A stretch of DNA of 24,841 bases, from contig CALDGX010000193.1 of assembly GCA_937941715.1 (NCBI GenBank), forward strand, positions 1 to 24,841, in the 5' to 3' direction. Source of the stretch: an uncultured Chloracidobacterium sp. GTDB lineage: Bacteria > Acidobacteriota > Blastocatellia > Pyrinomonadales > Pyrinomonadaceae. The stretch's first letter is position 1, and each line of letters starts with the position of its first letter. Of this stretch, positions 17,701-23,000 are shown piece after piece. The notes below the pieces were generated by a model. That model was not told the origin of the DNA and searched no databases. It saw only the letters and a program-made list of their open reading frames with translations. A program made the position numbers and the translations under genes.

Positions 17701-19725
17701 GCCTCGGCGATCAACTCACCGGTCACGGGCAGCACACTGCCCAATGGTTCGACCGTAACGCCTCAGGCCAAGTTCACCAACGTCGGTTCTGCGACACAGA
17801 CCAACGTCGGTGTTCAGTTCACGATCACCGGTCCTGGCGGATACAGCTATACGGATAACCAGGTGATCGCTTCGATCGGGCCCGATTCGTCGGCAACGGT
17901 CACTTTCGCGGCGGCTCCGGCCTTCACGACCGCGGGCGGCTACACGACGACGGCATTGGTCACGACGAGTGACACCAATCCGGGCAACGACTCGACGGGA
18001 GGCTCGTTCAACGTCCTCGATCCGCTCAACGGCCCGTACACGGTCGGTACCGGCGGAGCGTTTACGTCGTTGACCAATCCGGGCGGATTGTTTGACGCTC
18101 TTAACACCCTCGGTGCGGCAGGCAACGTGACGGCCAACATCACGACCGACCTGACGGCTGAGACCGGTGCTATCCAGCTCAATCAGCTGCCGGGCGGCTT
18201 TGGCCTGACGATCAAACCGAGCGGTGCTCCGCGTACCATCTCGGGTAACGGTGCGTCACTCGGACTTATCAAACTCTTCGGAGCCGATAATGTCACGATC
18301 GACGGTTCGCTCTCGGGCGGCAGTGATCGCAGCTTGACCATCACCTACGGCAACACCGGCGGTGCGGTCATCTGGATCCAGGCGGCGAGTGCCTCAAACG
18401 GTGCTCTCGGCACGACCATCAAGAACACCAACCTCTCGGGCAATACCGGAACGACCATCATCGCCGGTATCATATCCGGCAGCGGTGTGACGCTTGGCGG
18501 CGCGGCTGAGTCGCCAAACTCGAATACGACGATCCAAAACAACTGGATGTATCGCGTTCAGAATGCGATCTACAACCAGGGTGCGGTCGCGTTTGACCAA
18601 AACTGGAATATCACCGGCAACACGTTCGGATCGACCGTCGCGGCCGATAAGAACTCGTTCCGCGGTATGTTGATCGGCAACGTTCAGAACTTTGTCGTCA
18701 ACGGCAACACGATAGCCGGCATCTCGTCGACACCGACGACGACCGCCGCGATGAGCGGTATCCAGCTCGCGTTTGCCATCAACGGCGGTTCGATCGTCAA
18801 TAACGTCATCCGCGACATTCGCAACAACAGTGCGAGCGGAACGGGTGCCTACGGCATCAACGTCACCTCGACGTCGGCTGCCGCTAATGTGACCATCGCC
18901 AACAACTCGGTGTCCGATGTCGCGGCACTCGGTTCGGCGACGGTGCTGAGCAACGGCTTTGGTATCAACTTCAACGCGACCGGTGCGGCGGGCTACAAGC
19001 TCTATCACAACTCGGTCAACATGAACGCGAACCAGGGTTCGGGCACGACGGCGGCGATGCATGTCGCGGCCGGTGTGACGGCGGCCGGTGCACTTGATGT
19101 ACAAAACAACATTTTCGCAAATACTCAGACCTCGGGTGCTACCCGCTATGCCGTTTACAGTGCGGCCGCGGCGAGCGTCTATACCCCGATCAATTACAAT
19201 GATTACTTTGCGGCAAATGTTGGCTTCATTGGCGGTTCGGCGAGGGTCACCCTCGGCGATTGGCAGACAGCGACCACGCAGGACGCCAACTCGCTGGCGG
19301 TCGATCCGCTGTTCGTCGGCCCGACCAACCTGCACATCAGTGCCGGCAGCCCGATGATCGACACGGCGGTGACGATCCCGGCGGTCAACTCCGATTTCGA
19401 CGGCCAGACGCGTCCGATCGGTGCGGCCAACGATATCGGTGCTGACGAGTGGGTCGCGACCATCACGATCTCGGGACGCGTCCTGACATCCGACGGCCAG
19501 GGCATCAAGAACGTCCTCGTCTCGCTCACCGACAGCGGTGCCGGGCCGAAACGTTCGACGCTGACCGGACCGTTCGGTTACTACTCGTTCACGGGCCAAC
19601 CGAGCAACCTGGTCTACACGGTCTCGGTCGGATCCAAGCGGTTCACCTTTACGCCGAATTTCCGCGACGTTGGCGGTTATGCCGACATCACGAACTTCGA
19701 CTTTACGGCCGACCCGCTGCCGTAA
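5743..19725 (+). CDS. Giant exported protein with six alternating beta-helix modules (adhesin/matrix-type), 4660 residues
   Basis: Not a named gene. The N-terminus has a Sec signal peptide: basic MSNRKSSLR, hydrophobic FVSTIIAIIAISAV, probable cut after TYAS. Six long parallel beta-helix modules follow, rich in NNTI/GNTIS/NNNI asparagine-ladder turns, at about residues 49-840 (A), 972-1540 (B), 1829-2631 (A'), 2769-3276 (B'), 3459-3980 (A'') and 4097-4570 (B''). A modules open with a TVKEAFDAINAG-type cap; B modules with a GIFxALNxG-type cap. Each closes with DLHx...DxDGQxR...DIGADE, the choice-of-anchor-Q style end. Between them lie a two-Cys linker (about 840-968, repeated at 2636-2766), three Ig-like domains with FEC...CTS (1540-1824), two more (3278-3456), and a CARDB-like domain (3981-4096). 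The C-terminus (4572-4660) is a carboxypeptidase-regulatory/CNA-B-like domain ending FDFTADPLP. No LPXTG, PEP-CTERM or membrane anchor was seen. Probably a surface adhesin or matrix protein. The frame and export are near certain; the function is inferred. Confidence 0.9.
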   Translation: MSNRKSSLRFVSTIIAIIAISAVTYASPWSQALSYLGITSTGPENISEPVTVSAVMTAGTCGEFGGLAIEVEATGGTNLSYATLKEAFDAINAGAHTGTITIDVCADTTEPTVVAAPSVLLNASGVGSASYTSITMSPAGGAARTISGAATAGFPLIDLVGADNLTIDGLNAGGNSLTIENTTVSATSATSTIRFIGGATNNTITNSNLKGAKTASVATNGAVVTFSTDALTANGNDNNTISNNNIGPSGVNLPTTGIQCNGSTTTTAIGNSGIVINNNNIFDYFGAAVTSAGVAVNGGCNALSITNNRFYQTATRTWTTGAVHTGILLNSTTATSGVQGMTVTGNTIGYASNTQTGTYTLTGAGTGAKFVGITHNGISTGAVSTISNNTVAAVSLTGVTSSGTSTSSPFIGIFFQEGNGVTNNNTIGSQSTTGSLTFSTTTTSSTDVYGIYNFSSNAWTSNNNNVGGISVTNLGASGTFLVYGMRAFTGSTTTWTAGSNNIGGTVANSIQLAGTGTSSQVVGMFTSNAPTVLTSNTIRNLTTNIGTGTTSSASVIGINLTSSTPNQTLSQNTIHSLTNTNTTAASIVTGIQFTGGTANVVERNFIYGLTSATTSATAEINGIRVAGGTTTYRNNMIALGANQAVALGSAASNSGTSGINGFNGFLGTDAFVHNSVYIGGTATSGSGASYALNGTQTVNTRSFRDNIFYNARSNSGATGSNYAVKINGTTANPTGLTINNNLYFVNGTGGVFGYFNSADVANLAAWKTAVGQDLGSFESNPQFNDATNAIPDLHLHPTTATVAEGNGVDVGVTNDFDGQTRASFTPVDIGADAGNFNGIDLAPPVISYTALANTNLTTDRVLSVTLTDVSGVATGGDAPRVYFNKNAGTYSSTACSLAGGTVQNGTWNCTIDNSLIGGVVTADVIRYFVVAQDISGNLGSNPTAGFSGTNVNTVTTPPTTPNSYLIAQAISGTRTVCATGCDYTTLTGATGIFKAINDGVATGNINIEIAGDLTTGEDGTNGLNALAEQPSGSNFTVKIYPTGSARAITGAANTALIRTIGASRVTIDGSIGGTGTDRSLTITNTSATTPSVILFGSTGTTPISNNTLKNCVVINGVNTSSAVVISDGTTLGTAGYFSNITIQNNDVQKAFVGVFATGGTTPQGGSNLVYTQNKVDTSGANAVRNVGLYMQGVNGATVSNNTVGNFSNVEGENDTGIWLASGTINATVSGNNVSGLGMTLTTGFAPFGIRESSGSTASGNTISNNTITNLTTTGSTGLRGIAASSTGVTIERNNISNVQNNNTGTFGAFGIDITAGNDDVIKNNFISDVNHNMTGGAAFTPDFGVVGIRLGAGTGHKVYNNSVNLFGTHPGTATTSLLSAAFSISTTAQTGIDVRNNIFANNITGGTTSIAHVSVYLPSGGTSAMNLTWNNNSYYFGTDATKQGTGQAGTTAGTNFFTTLPLLAAYTSGLSPAATNDNASIASSGAVPFSSATDLHISVGAPEVNAAVAVAGVNNDFDGDGRPGNLGIEIGADEIADANAPDTTILTNPTNPSNTNSAIFTFSGTDTLVSSTEPKGDGTGSRSETDAPSALAGFECRLDAGAWVSCTSGIIYNSLTQGSHTFDVRAKDANNNVDPSPASYTWFVDTVAPTTSLDSFPTNPSTSNSATFTFSAVDPAPASGVAGFECKLDAGAYAVCTSPANVTGLSQGSHTFNVRSTDAAGNVSVDALYTWTVDAIAPDTTILTNPTDPSNSANATFTFSGTDSLGAPAITFECQIDGGAFGACTSPKNYTGLADGSHTFQVRAKDTAGNVDPSPASYTWTISTGPAGPVVVTATAGTPGPTSYATVKDAFDAINAGTHQGSISIAIIGDTTEAASAVLNESGSGSASYTAISIQPSGGAARTVTGNVAGHLIDLNGADNVSINGLNTGGNSLTISNTSQQVTASTIRFVNDATNNTVTNSTVSGATGAALSSGFGVIYFATGTVTGNDGNIISNNNITGAGGALPINGIYSFGTSAAIDNSGITVSGNNISDYFNTNSSSNGINANTGNSGWTITNNKFFQTGARTYLTAATHNGINVLSGSGYTITGNTIGYAAANGTGVYTMGGTIATRFVGIALTVGTAATTSVQGNTVASIALGTSSGAATTSGVLCGVNIISGNVNAGNVTPNTIGATTGTGSLTVTSTTTQAAIVGFHSSSTGTVVISNNNIGGFTSAGATASVAGAVFGVNVSGIATSITITGNTIGNATADNMRAGVSGTTTGSSLASGINQTAAPLAYNYSNNTIQNLSSYGTGTGGYVRGIQSGTSANAAAVGTISGNTINNLTTSGAVSGQTSGNTAALGIQVFVGGATVSGNTISNISAINSGAVATVVAGITHATATNSVISNNRIWGLSNASTTTSTTLPNVITGIMIRSGTTSTTVVNNMISLGAGQATNSYIFGIWGNHGSTPDPLDQVYFNTVNIEGTVASGAAPSAGFHRGDLTTTNKNPVVDVRNNVFVNTRSGGTGKHYAIANHIGGTSSTATGWTTVNNNVLNANPATIGFWTTDQTFAGWKTASGGDGLSYSGISVNFVNAAAGDLHVNMGVTPTSLESGGVVIAGITTDIDGQTRPGPAGSTNGGAFAPDLGADEFDGVYLDGAAPIITYTNLPNTTSTANRTLSVNITDGTGVAGGGNSPRVYFKKTTDAVYASSACSLASGTPQNGSYNCVIDNSLVGGGTVATGDTIQYFVVAQDTVGNLAASPSLGFSGVNVNTVTTPPTTPNSYIISVAYTGNYDVGTGGAFTSLTNPGGIFEALNAGVLTGNVNINIISDLTGETGTVSLNQTTEEGAGGYTIKIQPTGAPRSITGSSNSWIIRLADADRVTIDGSLSGGTAVGVGGDPGLRNLTIQNTSTTATSGAVIVMSAVSNGAQNNTVRNVNISGQDPTQTLIGLQIGGAGIGTAGGPNHNARVENCSFQKSIIGLYDAGANSALQNTGHVVTMNDLSSTGANRLRRSGMLFFNANGLQVTMNSIGGIVGDESADTYGIGAGIQAYDTTTVLSGAVTNSLIAGNKINGVSSTNTTGFSAVGIGIAGGTTGANVVANNMVTGVMAPSTSPDLVAGIYVAGAAGASTKLFYNSIAMTGDRGAVASQIGSYGVAITGVDPTVELKNNVLYTTQTSGGGANAKSYAIGMVTTTFANLDSNYNDFVSTGANAGGFRTAGLGATGTDLATLSAWQTAVSDDANSLAVDPTFVDPLVNLHLQSGSPMVGAGTAAGGITVDFDGDSRDATPDIGADELDTTAPDTQILTNPTNPSTSADATFTFTGTDSAIAAVASFECQIDGGGFSACTSPQSYMGLSQGSHTFQVRAKDGAGNVDPTPASFTWTIDAIAPDTTILTNPTDPSNSSNATFTFSGTDSLGAPAITFECQIDGGGFSACTSPKNYAGLADGSHTFQVRAKDAVGNVDPTPASYTWTINTVPASPVTVTATAGTTGPTGYNTVKEAFDAINAGTHQGAVTVSVNANTTETASAVLNASGGTSAYTSVLVRPTAVVSVSGSIVGAVIKLNGADNVTIDGRIGGTGSSRDLTVANTSNTTATAAIWLSSLGAGAGASGNTIRNVELAGGAPQNTGTLSTYGIIMSGTAISTTSNGEDNDNNSFIANRIIRVRYGIVTRGLTTNLNANPIVTDNIIGPAAFGADAIGKVGIFMQADSGATVSRNTIQFVGGDFANTSGGADRVGIAIGSDAWGSTPSTLLGTGYTVARNVIHDVIEERTFSAVGIYLGAVNGTSPTGNVVANNFVYNLKANGTLGDAGVGIGIAGGNGDSVVFNSVRMEGDMDPNAGATAPTQTSANMRIANTPTNLTVKNNSLYNDVFSSSTPALNTVNIQVQTATFAFGTGGLNNNNYYFPATNITAQTGAIGTASLATTFFATLANWQAAITPAQDAASIQADPQYVSASDLHIALGSPNVNAGAAGTGVVNDIDGQLRDATPDIGADEPNGVTPPANDIAASAINSPVTGSTLPNGSTVTPQAKFTNVGSATQTNVGVQFTITGPGGYSYTDNQVIASIGPDSSATVTFAAAPAFTTAGGYTTTALVTTSDTNPGNDSTGGSFNVLDPLNGPYTVGTGGAFTSLTNPGGLFDALNTLGAAGNVTANITTDLTAETGAIQLNQLPGGFGLTIKPSGAPRTISGNGASLGLIKLFGADNVTIDGSLSGGSDRSLTITYGNTGGAVIWIQAASASNGALGTTIKNTNLSGNTGTTIIAGIISGSGVTLGGAAESPNSNTTIQNNWMYRVQNAIYNQGAVAFDQNWNITGNTFGSTVAADKNSFRGMLIGNVQNFVVNGNTIAGISSTPTTTAAMSGIQLAFAINGGSIVNNVIRDIRNNSASGTGAYGINVTSTSAAANVTIANNSVSDVAALGSATVLSNGFGINFNATGAAGYKLYHNSVNMNANQGSGTTAAMHVAAGVTAAGALDVQNNIFANTQTSGATRYAVYSAAAASVYTPINYNDYFAANVGFIGGSARVTLGDWQTATTQDANSLAVDPLFVGPTNLHISAGSPMIDTAVTIPAVNSDFDGQTRPIGAANDIGADEWVATITISGRVLTSDGQGIKNVLVSLTDSGAGPKRSTLTGPFGYYSFTGQPSNLVYTVSVGSKRFTFTPNFRDVGGYADITNFDFTADPLP
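5887..11226 (+). repeat. Superrepeat unit 1: helix A, two-Cys linker, helix B, three Ig-like domains
   Basis: The first of three consecutive A+B units within the giant protein. A opens with YATLKEAFDAINAG and closes at VDIGAD (about 8224). The linker at about 8259-8640 contains TACS...NCTIDNSL. B opens with GTRTVCATGCDYTTL and closes at IEIGADE (about 10330). The Ig-like trio runs from about 10360 to 11214, each with paired cysteines (FEC...CTS) and the ending VDPSPASYTW or a close variant. Confidence 0.8.
10951..11180 (+). repeat. Ig-like domain, DNA-level direct repeat copy 1
   Basis: Pairs with 15844-16073 over exactly 230 bases without an indel. By hand I count about 29 differences; of 25 changed codons about 19 are synonymous. 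It encodes APDTTILTNPTDPSN...FECQIDGG...CTSPKNY...GSHTFQVRAKD. Confidence 0.85.
11227..16116 (+). repeat. Superrepeat unit 2: helix A', two-Cys linker, helix B', two Ig-like domains
   Basis: Repeats the order of unit 1. A' opens with YATVKDAFDAINAGTHQG and closes at DLGADE (about 13616). The linker at about 13650-14040 is clearly homologous to that of unit 1 (SACSLASGTPQNGSYNC, then VNTVTTPPTTPNSY in both). B' opens with YDVGTGGAFTSLTNPGGIF and closes at DIGADE (about 15550). Two Ig-like domains follow instead of three. Confidence 0.8.
15844..16073 (+). repeat. Ig-like domain, DNA-level direct repeat copy 2
   Basis: Partner of 10951-11180. A more diverged third relative lies directly upstream (about 15580-15840), so this stretch is itself a tandem pair. 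Confidence 0.85.
16117..19455 (+). repeat. Superrepeat unit 3: helix A'', CARDB-like domain, helix B''
   Basis: A'' opens with YNTVKEAFDAINAGTHQG and closes at PDIGADE (about 17650). The linker position is taken by a CARDB-like domain (NDIAASAINSPVTGSTL through DTNPGNDS). B'' opens with YTVGTGGAFTSLTNPGGLF and closes at NDIGADEW (about 19450). Modules are shorter than in unit 1, and no Ig-like domains follow. Confidence 0.8.
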
Positions 19726-19734
19726 CCCTTTAGC

Positions 19735-19814
19735 CGGACGCCTGCCCACGGTGGGCGTCCGCATTACTCTCTAGTAAAAATGGCCCTCGTTCGCTGTCGA
19801 ACGGGGGCCTTTTT
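19735..19814 (+). terminator. Double hairpin terminator after the giant beta-helix gene
   Basis: The first hairpin pairs CGGACGCC (19735-19742) with GGCGTCCG (19754-19761). The second, 20 bases on, has a 12-bp stem (19782-19793 with 19798-19809, one G-T wobble), a CTGT loop, and five T residues (19810-19814). The second is a canonical intrinsic terminator; the first lies 10 bases after the stop and may protect the 3' end. Confidence 0.9.
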
Positions 19815-19914
19815 GCGCATTCGCACGTTGAACGCCGCAATCATACTTGCCTACAAATCGCCGATCCACCACGAATCGCAGTGTCTGACCTATACTTCTA
19901 TTCTGAAAAGTACC

Positions 19915-19942
19915 TTGACTAAGATCGTCATTCCCTTATAAT
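19915..19942 (+). promoter_or_regulatory. Sigma70-type promoter for the propeller gene
   Basis: -35 TTGACT (19915-19920), 16-base spacer, perfect -10 TATAAT (19937-19942). Predicted start near 19949, giving a leader of about 112 nt. The spacer length equals that of the promoter at 5553-5580. The rest of the gap from 19815 to 19914 shows nothing recognisable. Confidence 0.75.
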
Positions 19943-19974
19943 TTCACGTAACGTTAGAAAATAAGTACTCCCAC

Positions 19975-20014
19975 GCGAGGTTTCGCCTGCGCCGAATTTC
20001 GGGCCGCAGTGTCC
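19975..20014 (+). promoter_or_regulatory. Structured 5' leader of the propeller gene
   Basis: GCGA/TCGC (19975-19978 with 19983-19986) is followed directly by a longer stem, CTGCG/CGCAG (19987-19991 with 20005-20009), continuing as CCGAA/TTCGG. Beyond it lies a CCTG/CAGG mini-hairpin (about 20014-20024). The ribosome binding site GGAG (20049-20052) stands 8 bases before the ATG. No known RNA family recognised. Confidence 0.4.
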
Positions 20015-20060
20015 CCTGATCCAGGCCGTATACCAAAGATCCGAACATGGAGTTACATAA

Positions 20061-23000
20061 ATGTCTTCAGGTAAACAAAAAGCTCTCATTACTCTCGCTG
20101 TTTGCACGTTCGTCGTGGCCACATCGCTCTTTACCTTTGCAGGCATCCGGCAAAACACTGCAACAGTAATAAACTCGGTAACAGAATTCCTTGGCCTCGC
20201 CGCGCCCGAACGCTCCGCACAACCAGAACCAGTTACGCCCAACGCACCCGAAGCGAACACCGAACCGATGTTCTTTGTGGATTCTGTGATCCTGGCTTGG
20301 GAGCCGAACTTAAATCTCGGTAACGAAGTGACGATTAATTCGTCGACGACAGATACCAATCTCAATTCGTCGACGCTATCACGGGGAGCGGGTTTGCTTG
20401 CTTCCACCCTGGGAAACGCGTATTCGTCGACCGATTTTACGGCAAGTGGTACATTTGTGAATGCCGTCGCGAACAATGATTATCTTCAGTACACCGTTTC
20501 GCCGAAATCAGGATACAGGGTATCGCTAAGCGCTCTGGACGCGAATTTCCGGCGCTCGGGTACCGGTCCAAATGCGTTTCAGTGGCAGTACAGTTTGGAC
20601 GGCTTCGCGACCGCAGGCACCAATATTGGATCTGCTATTAGCTATACCGGAACTACAACGAACGGGAACGCCCAAGCCCAGATAGACCTTTCAGGTATAA
20701 GTGCTTTGCAAAATGTGGCCAACCCATCGGTAATCACGATTCGCCTCTACGGTTACGGGGCTGGCGCGACGACTGGAACGTTCGCCATTGGCCGCCTTAC
20801 TGGAAATGATCTTGCGATTACTGGTTCCGTTTCGCAAATTCCGCCAACTATAACGTCGGTCAGCCCGACCTCGGGTTCGACATCGGGCGGGTTTACTTTA
20901 ACGGTCAATGGTACAAATCTGACCGGAGCGTCGGCCGTCACGGTCGGCGGTGATTCGTGTCCGATCCTAAGTAATTCGGGAACGGTGATAACCTGTACGG
21001 CTCCGGCACATGCTGCGGGACTCGTGGACGTAAGCGTCACGACACCCGGCGGAACCTCGGCCAACACCGCCGCCGATGATTTTACCTATGCCGCACCACC
21101 GACTATCGGGGTCTTTGCTAATACGAGCCTTGGACTGAGCGGGAATACGACCGTTACGCCCGATCTGGGACCGACGGGTGCGACGAGCATCAGCGTAATC
21201 GCTCCTCCGGCGTTCAATGGTACGCTGTCGGCAGATACGGCGACCGGCGTTGTCAGGGTAATGGACGCTCATCCGGCGGGAACGTATCCGGTGACAGTGA
21301 CCGCATTCGGACTTGGCGGCACGGTCTCGACGACATTTAACCTCACCGTGACCGACGGCACGTCCTGCGGCGGGGCTACCTCGTTCTCGTTCCAACCGGC
21401 GGCGACGGTCGCCATCGGCACCGGTACATTTCCAAGGGGCCTGGCGGTCGGCGACCTGAACCACGACGGTAACCAGGATGTTGTCACGGCGAACGGTGCG
21501 TCGAACAATATCTCGGTTCTGCTCGGGAACGGTTCGGGCGGATTTGGTGCCGCGGCGAACTACGCCATGGGGAGTTCTCCGATCAACGTCGCCCTTGGCG
21601 ATATGAACGGTGACGGATGGCTAGACGCTATCACCCCCAATACGGGCAGCAACAACGTCTCGTACCGGCCAGGCGGCGCCGGCGGCACATTTGGAGCGTT
21701 GACAAACTTTACGGTCGGGTCGCAGCCAACCTGGGCCGTGATCGGTGATTTCAACGGCGACGGACGGCTAGATTTTGCGGTGACAAACAGTGGCTCCAAC
21801 AATGTTTCGATCAGGCTCGGCGACGGTGCGGGCGGCTTTGCGGCGGCGACAAATTTTGCGGTCGGCACCACGCCGGTCACGGTTGCGACGGGCGACTTTA
21901 ACGGCGACGGCAAACTCGACCTAACAACGGCAAACTTTAGCTCAAACAACGTGTCCGTCCTGTTGGGCAACGGTGTTGGCGGCTTCGCGGCGGCTGTCAA
22001 TTTTACGGCCGGCACGTCACCGATATCGGTCGCCGCCGGTGACCTGAACGGAGACGGTAAGCAAGATCTCGCGGTTGCCAACCAGGGGTTCCTGCCGGGC
22101 GTTAGCGTTCTTTTGGGCGACGGCACAGGTTCATTCGGGCCTCGGTCGGGTTATCCCGGCGGCGTCTTGCCGGCGGCGGTTGCTTTTGGCGACTTCAACA
22201 ACGACGGCAAACAAGACCTGGCCGCGGGCGACCAAAATGGGCCAACGGTCCCGATACTGCTCGGAAACGGCGCGGGCGGATTCGAATATACGCGAAACTT
22301 CACCGTCGGTACTTCGCCGCGTTCGATCGCCGTGGCCGACCTCAATGGTGACGGGCGGCAGGACATCATCGCCGGGAATTCAGGGTCGAATAATCTTTCG
22401 GTCCTGCTCGGCACTTGCATCACGCCCGAGGCCGATCTTAAGGGCAACGGCGTTTCGATCGCCGATGGCGATGTCGTCCCGTCGCTGGCCGACCACACCG
22501 ATTTTGGTTCGACGCCGATCTTATCACGGATAACGCGGACCTTTACGATCGAAAATACGGGAACCGGCGATCTTTATCTGACACAGGCAAACCAGATCTC
22601 GATAATCGGTGCCAACCCTGACGACTTTCAGTTGACCGTCTTACCCGCGTCACACGTCGTTGGGGCAGGTAGCTCGGTGACCTTCAGTGTCGACTTCTAC
22701 CCGGGCACCCCGGGGCTTAAGACGGCGGTCATTTCGATCGGCAACAGCGACCGGGATGAGAACCCGTACGATTTTGCGATACAGGGCATGGCGACGGCGA
22801 GCTACACCGTCACGTACGACGGCAACGGCAACACCGGCGGCACGGCCCCGATCGACCCGAACAGCCCGTACACATATCCCGCGACCGTGACCGTGCTCGG
22901 TAACTCCGGCACACTGGTCAAGACAAATTACACCTTCAGCGGCTGGAATACTCAGTCGGACGGCCTCGGCACGACATATCAGCCCGCCGACACGTTCAGC

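Noticed and set aside
6300..19500. CRISPR-like or satellite DNA suggested by recurring NNTI/GNTIS codon patterns
   Set aside because: The repetition is at protein level with variable spacing and codons inside one continuous reading frame; there are no identical short repeats with unique spacers.
5743..19725. Pectate lyase or other polysaccharide-degrading activity for the beta-helix protein
   Set aside because: The fold class is shared with such enzymes, but no catalytic Asp/Arg/Lys signature could be identified in any of the six modules.
18394..19764. 456-codon open frame on the minus strand opposite the end of the giant gene
   Set aside because: The translation is Arg/Asp/Val-rich with no recognisable family, and it mirrors a GC-rich sense gene with strong codon bias; long antisense frames are expected there. 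It also runs through the terminator hairpins.
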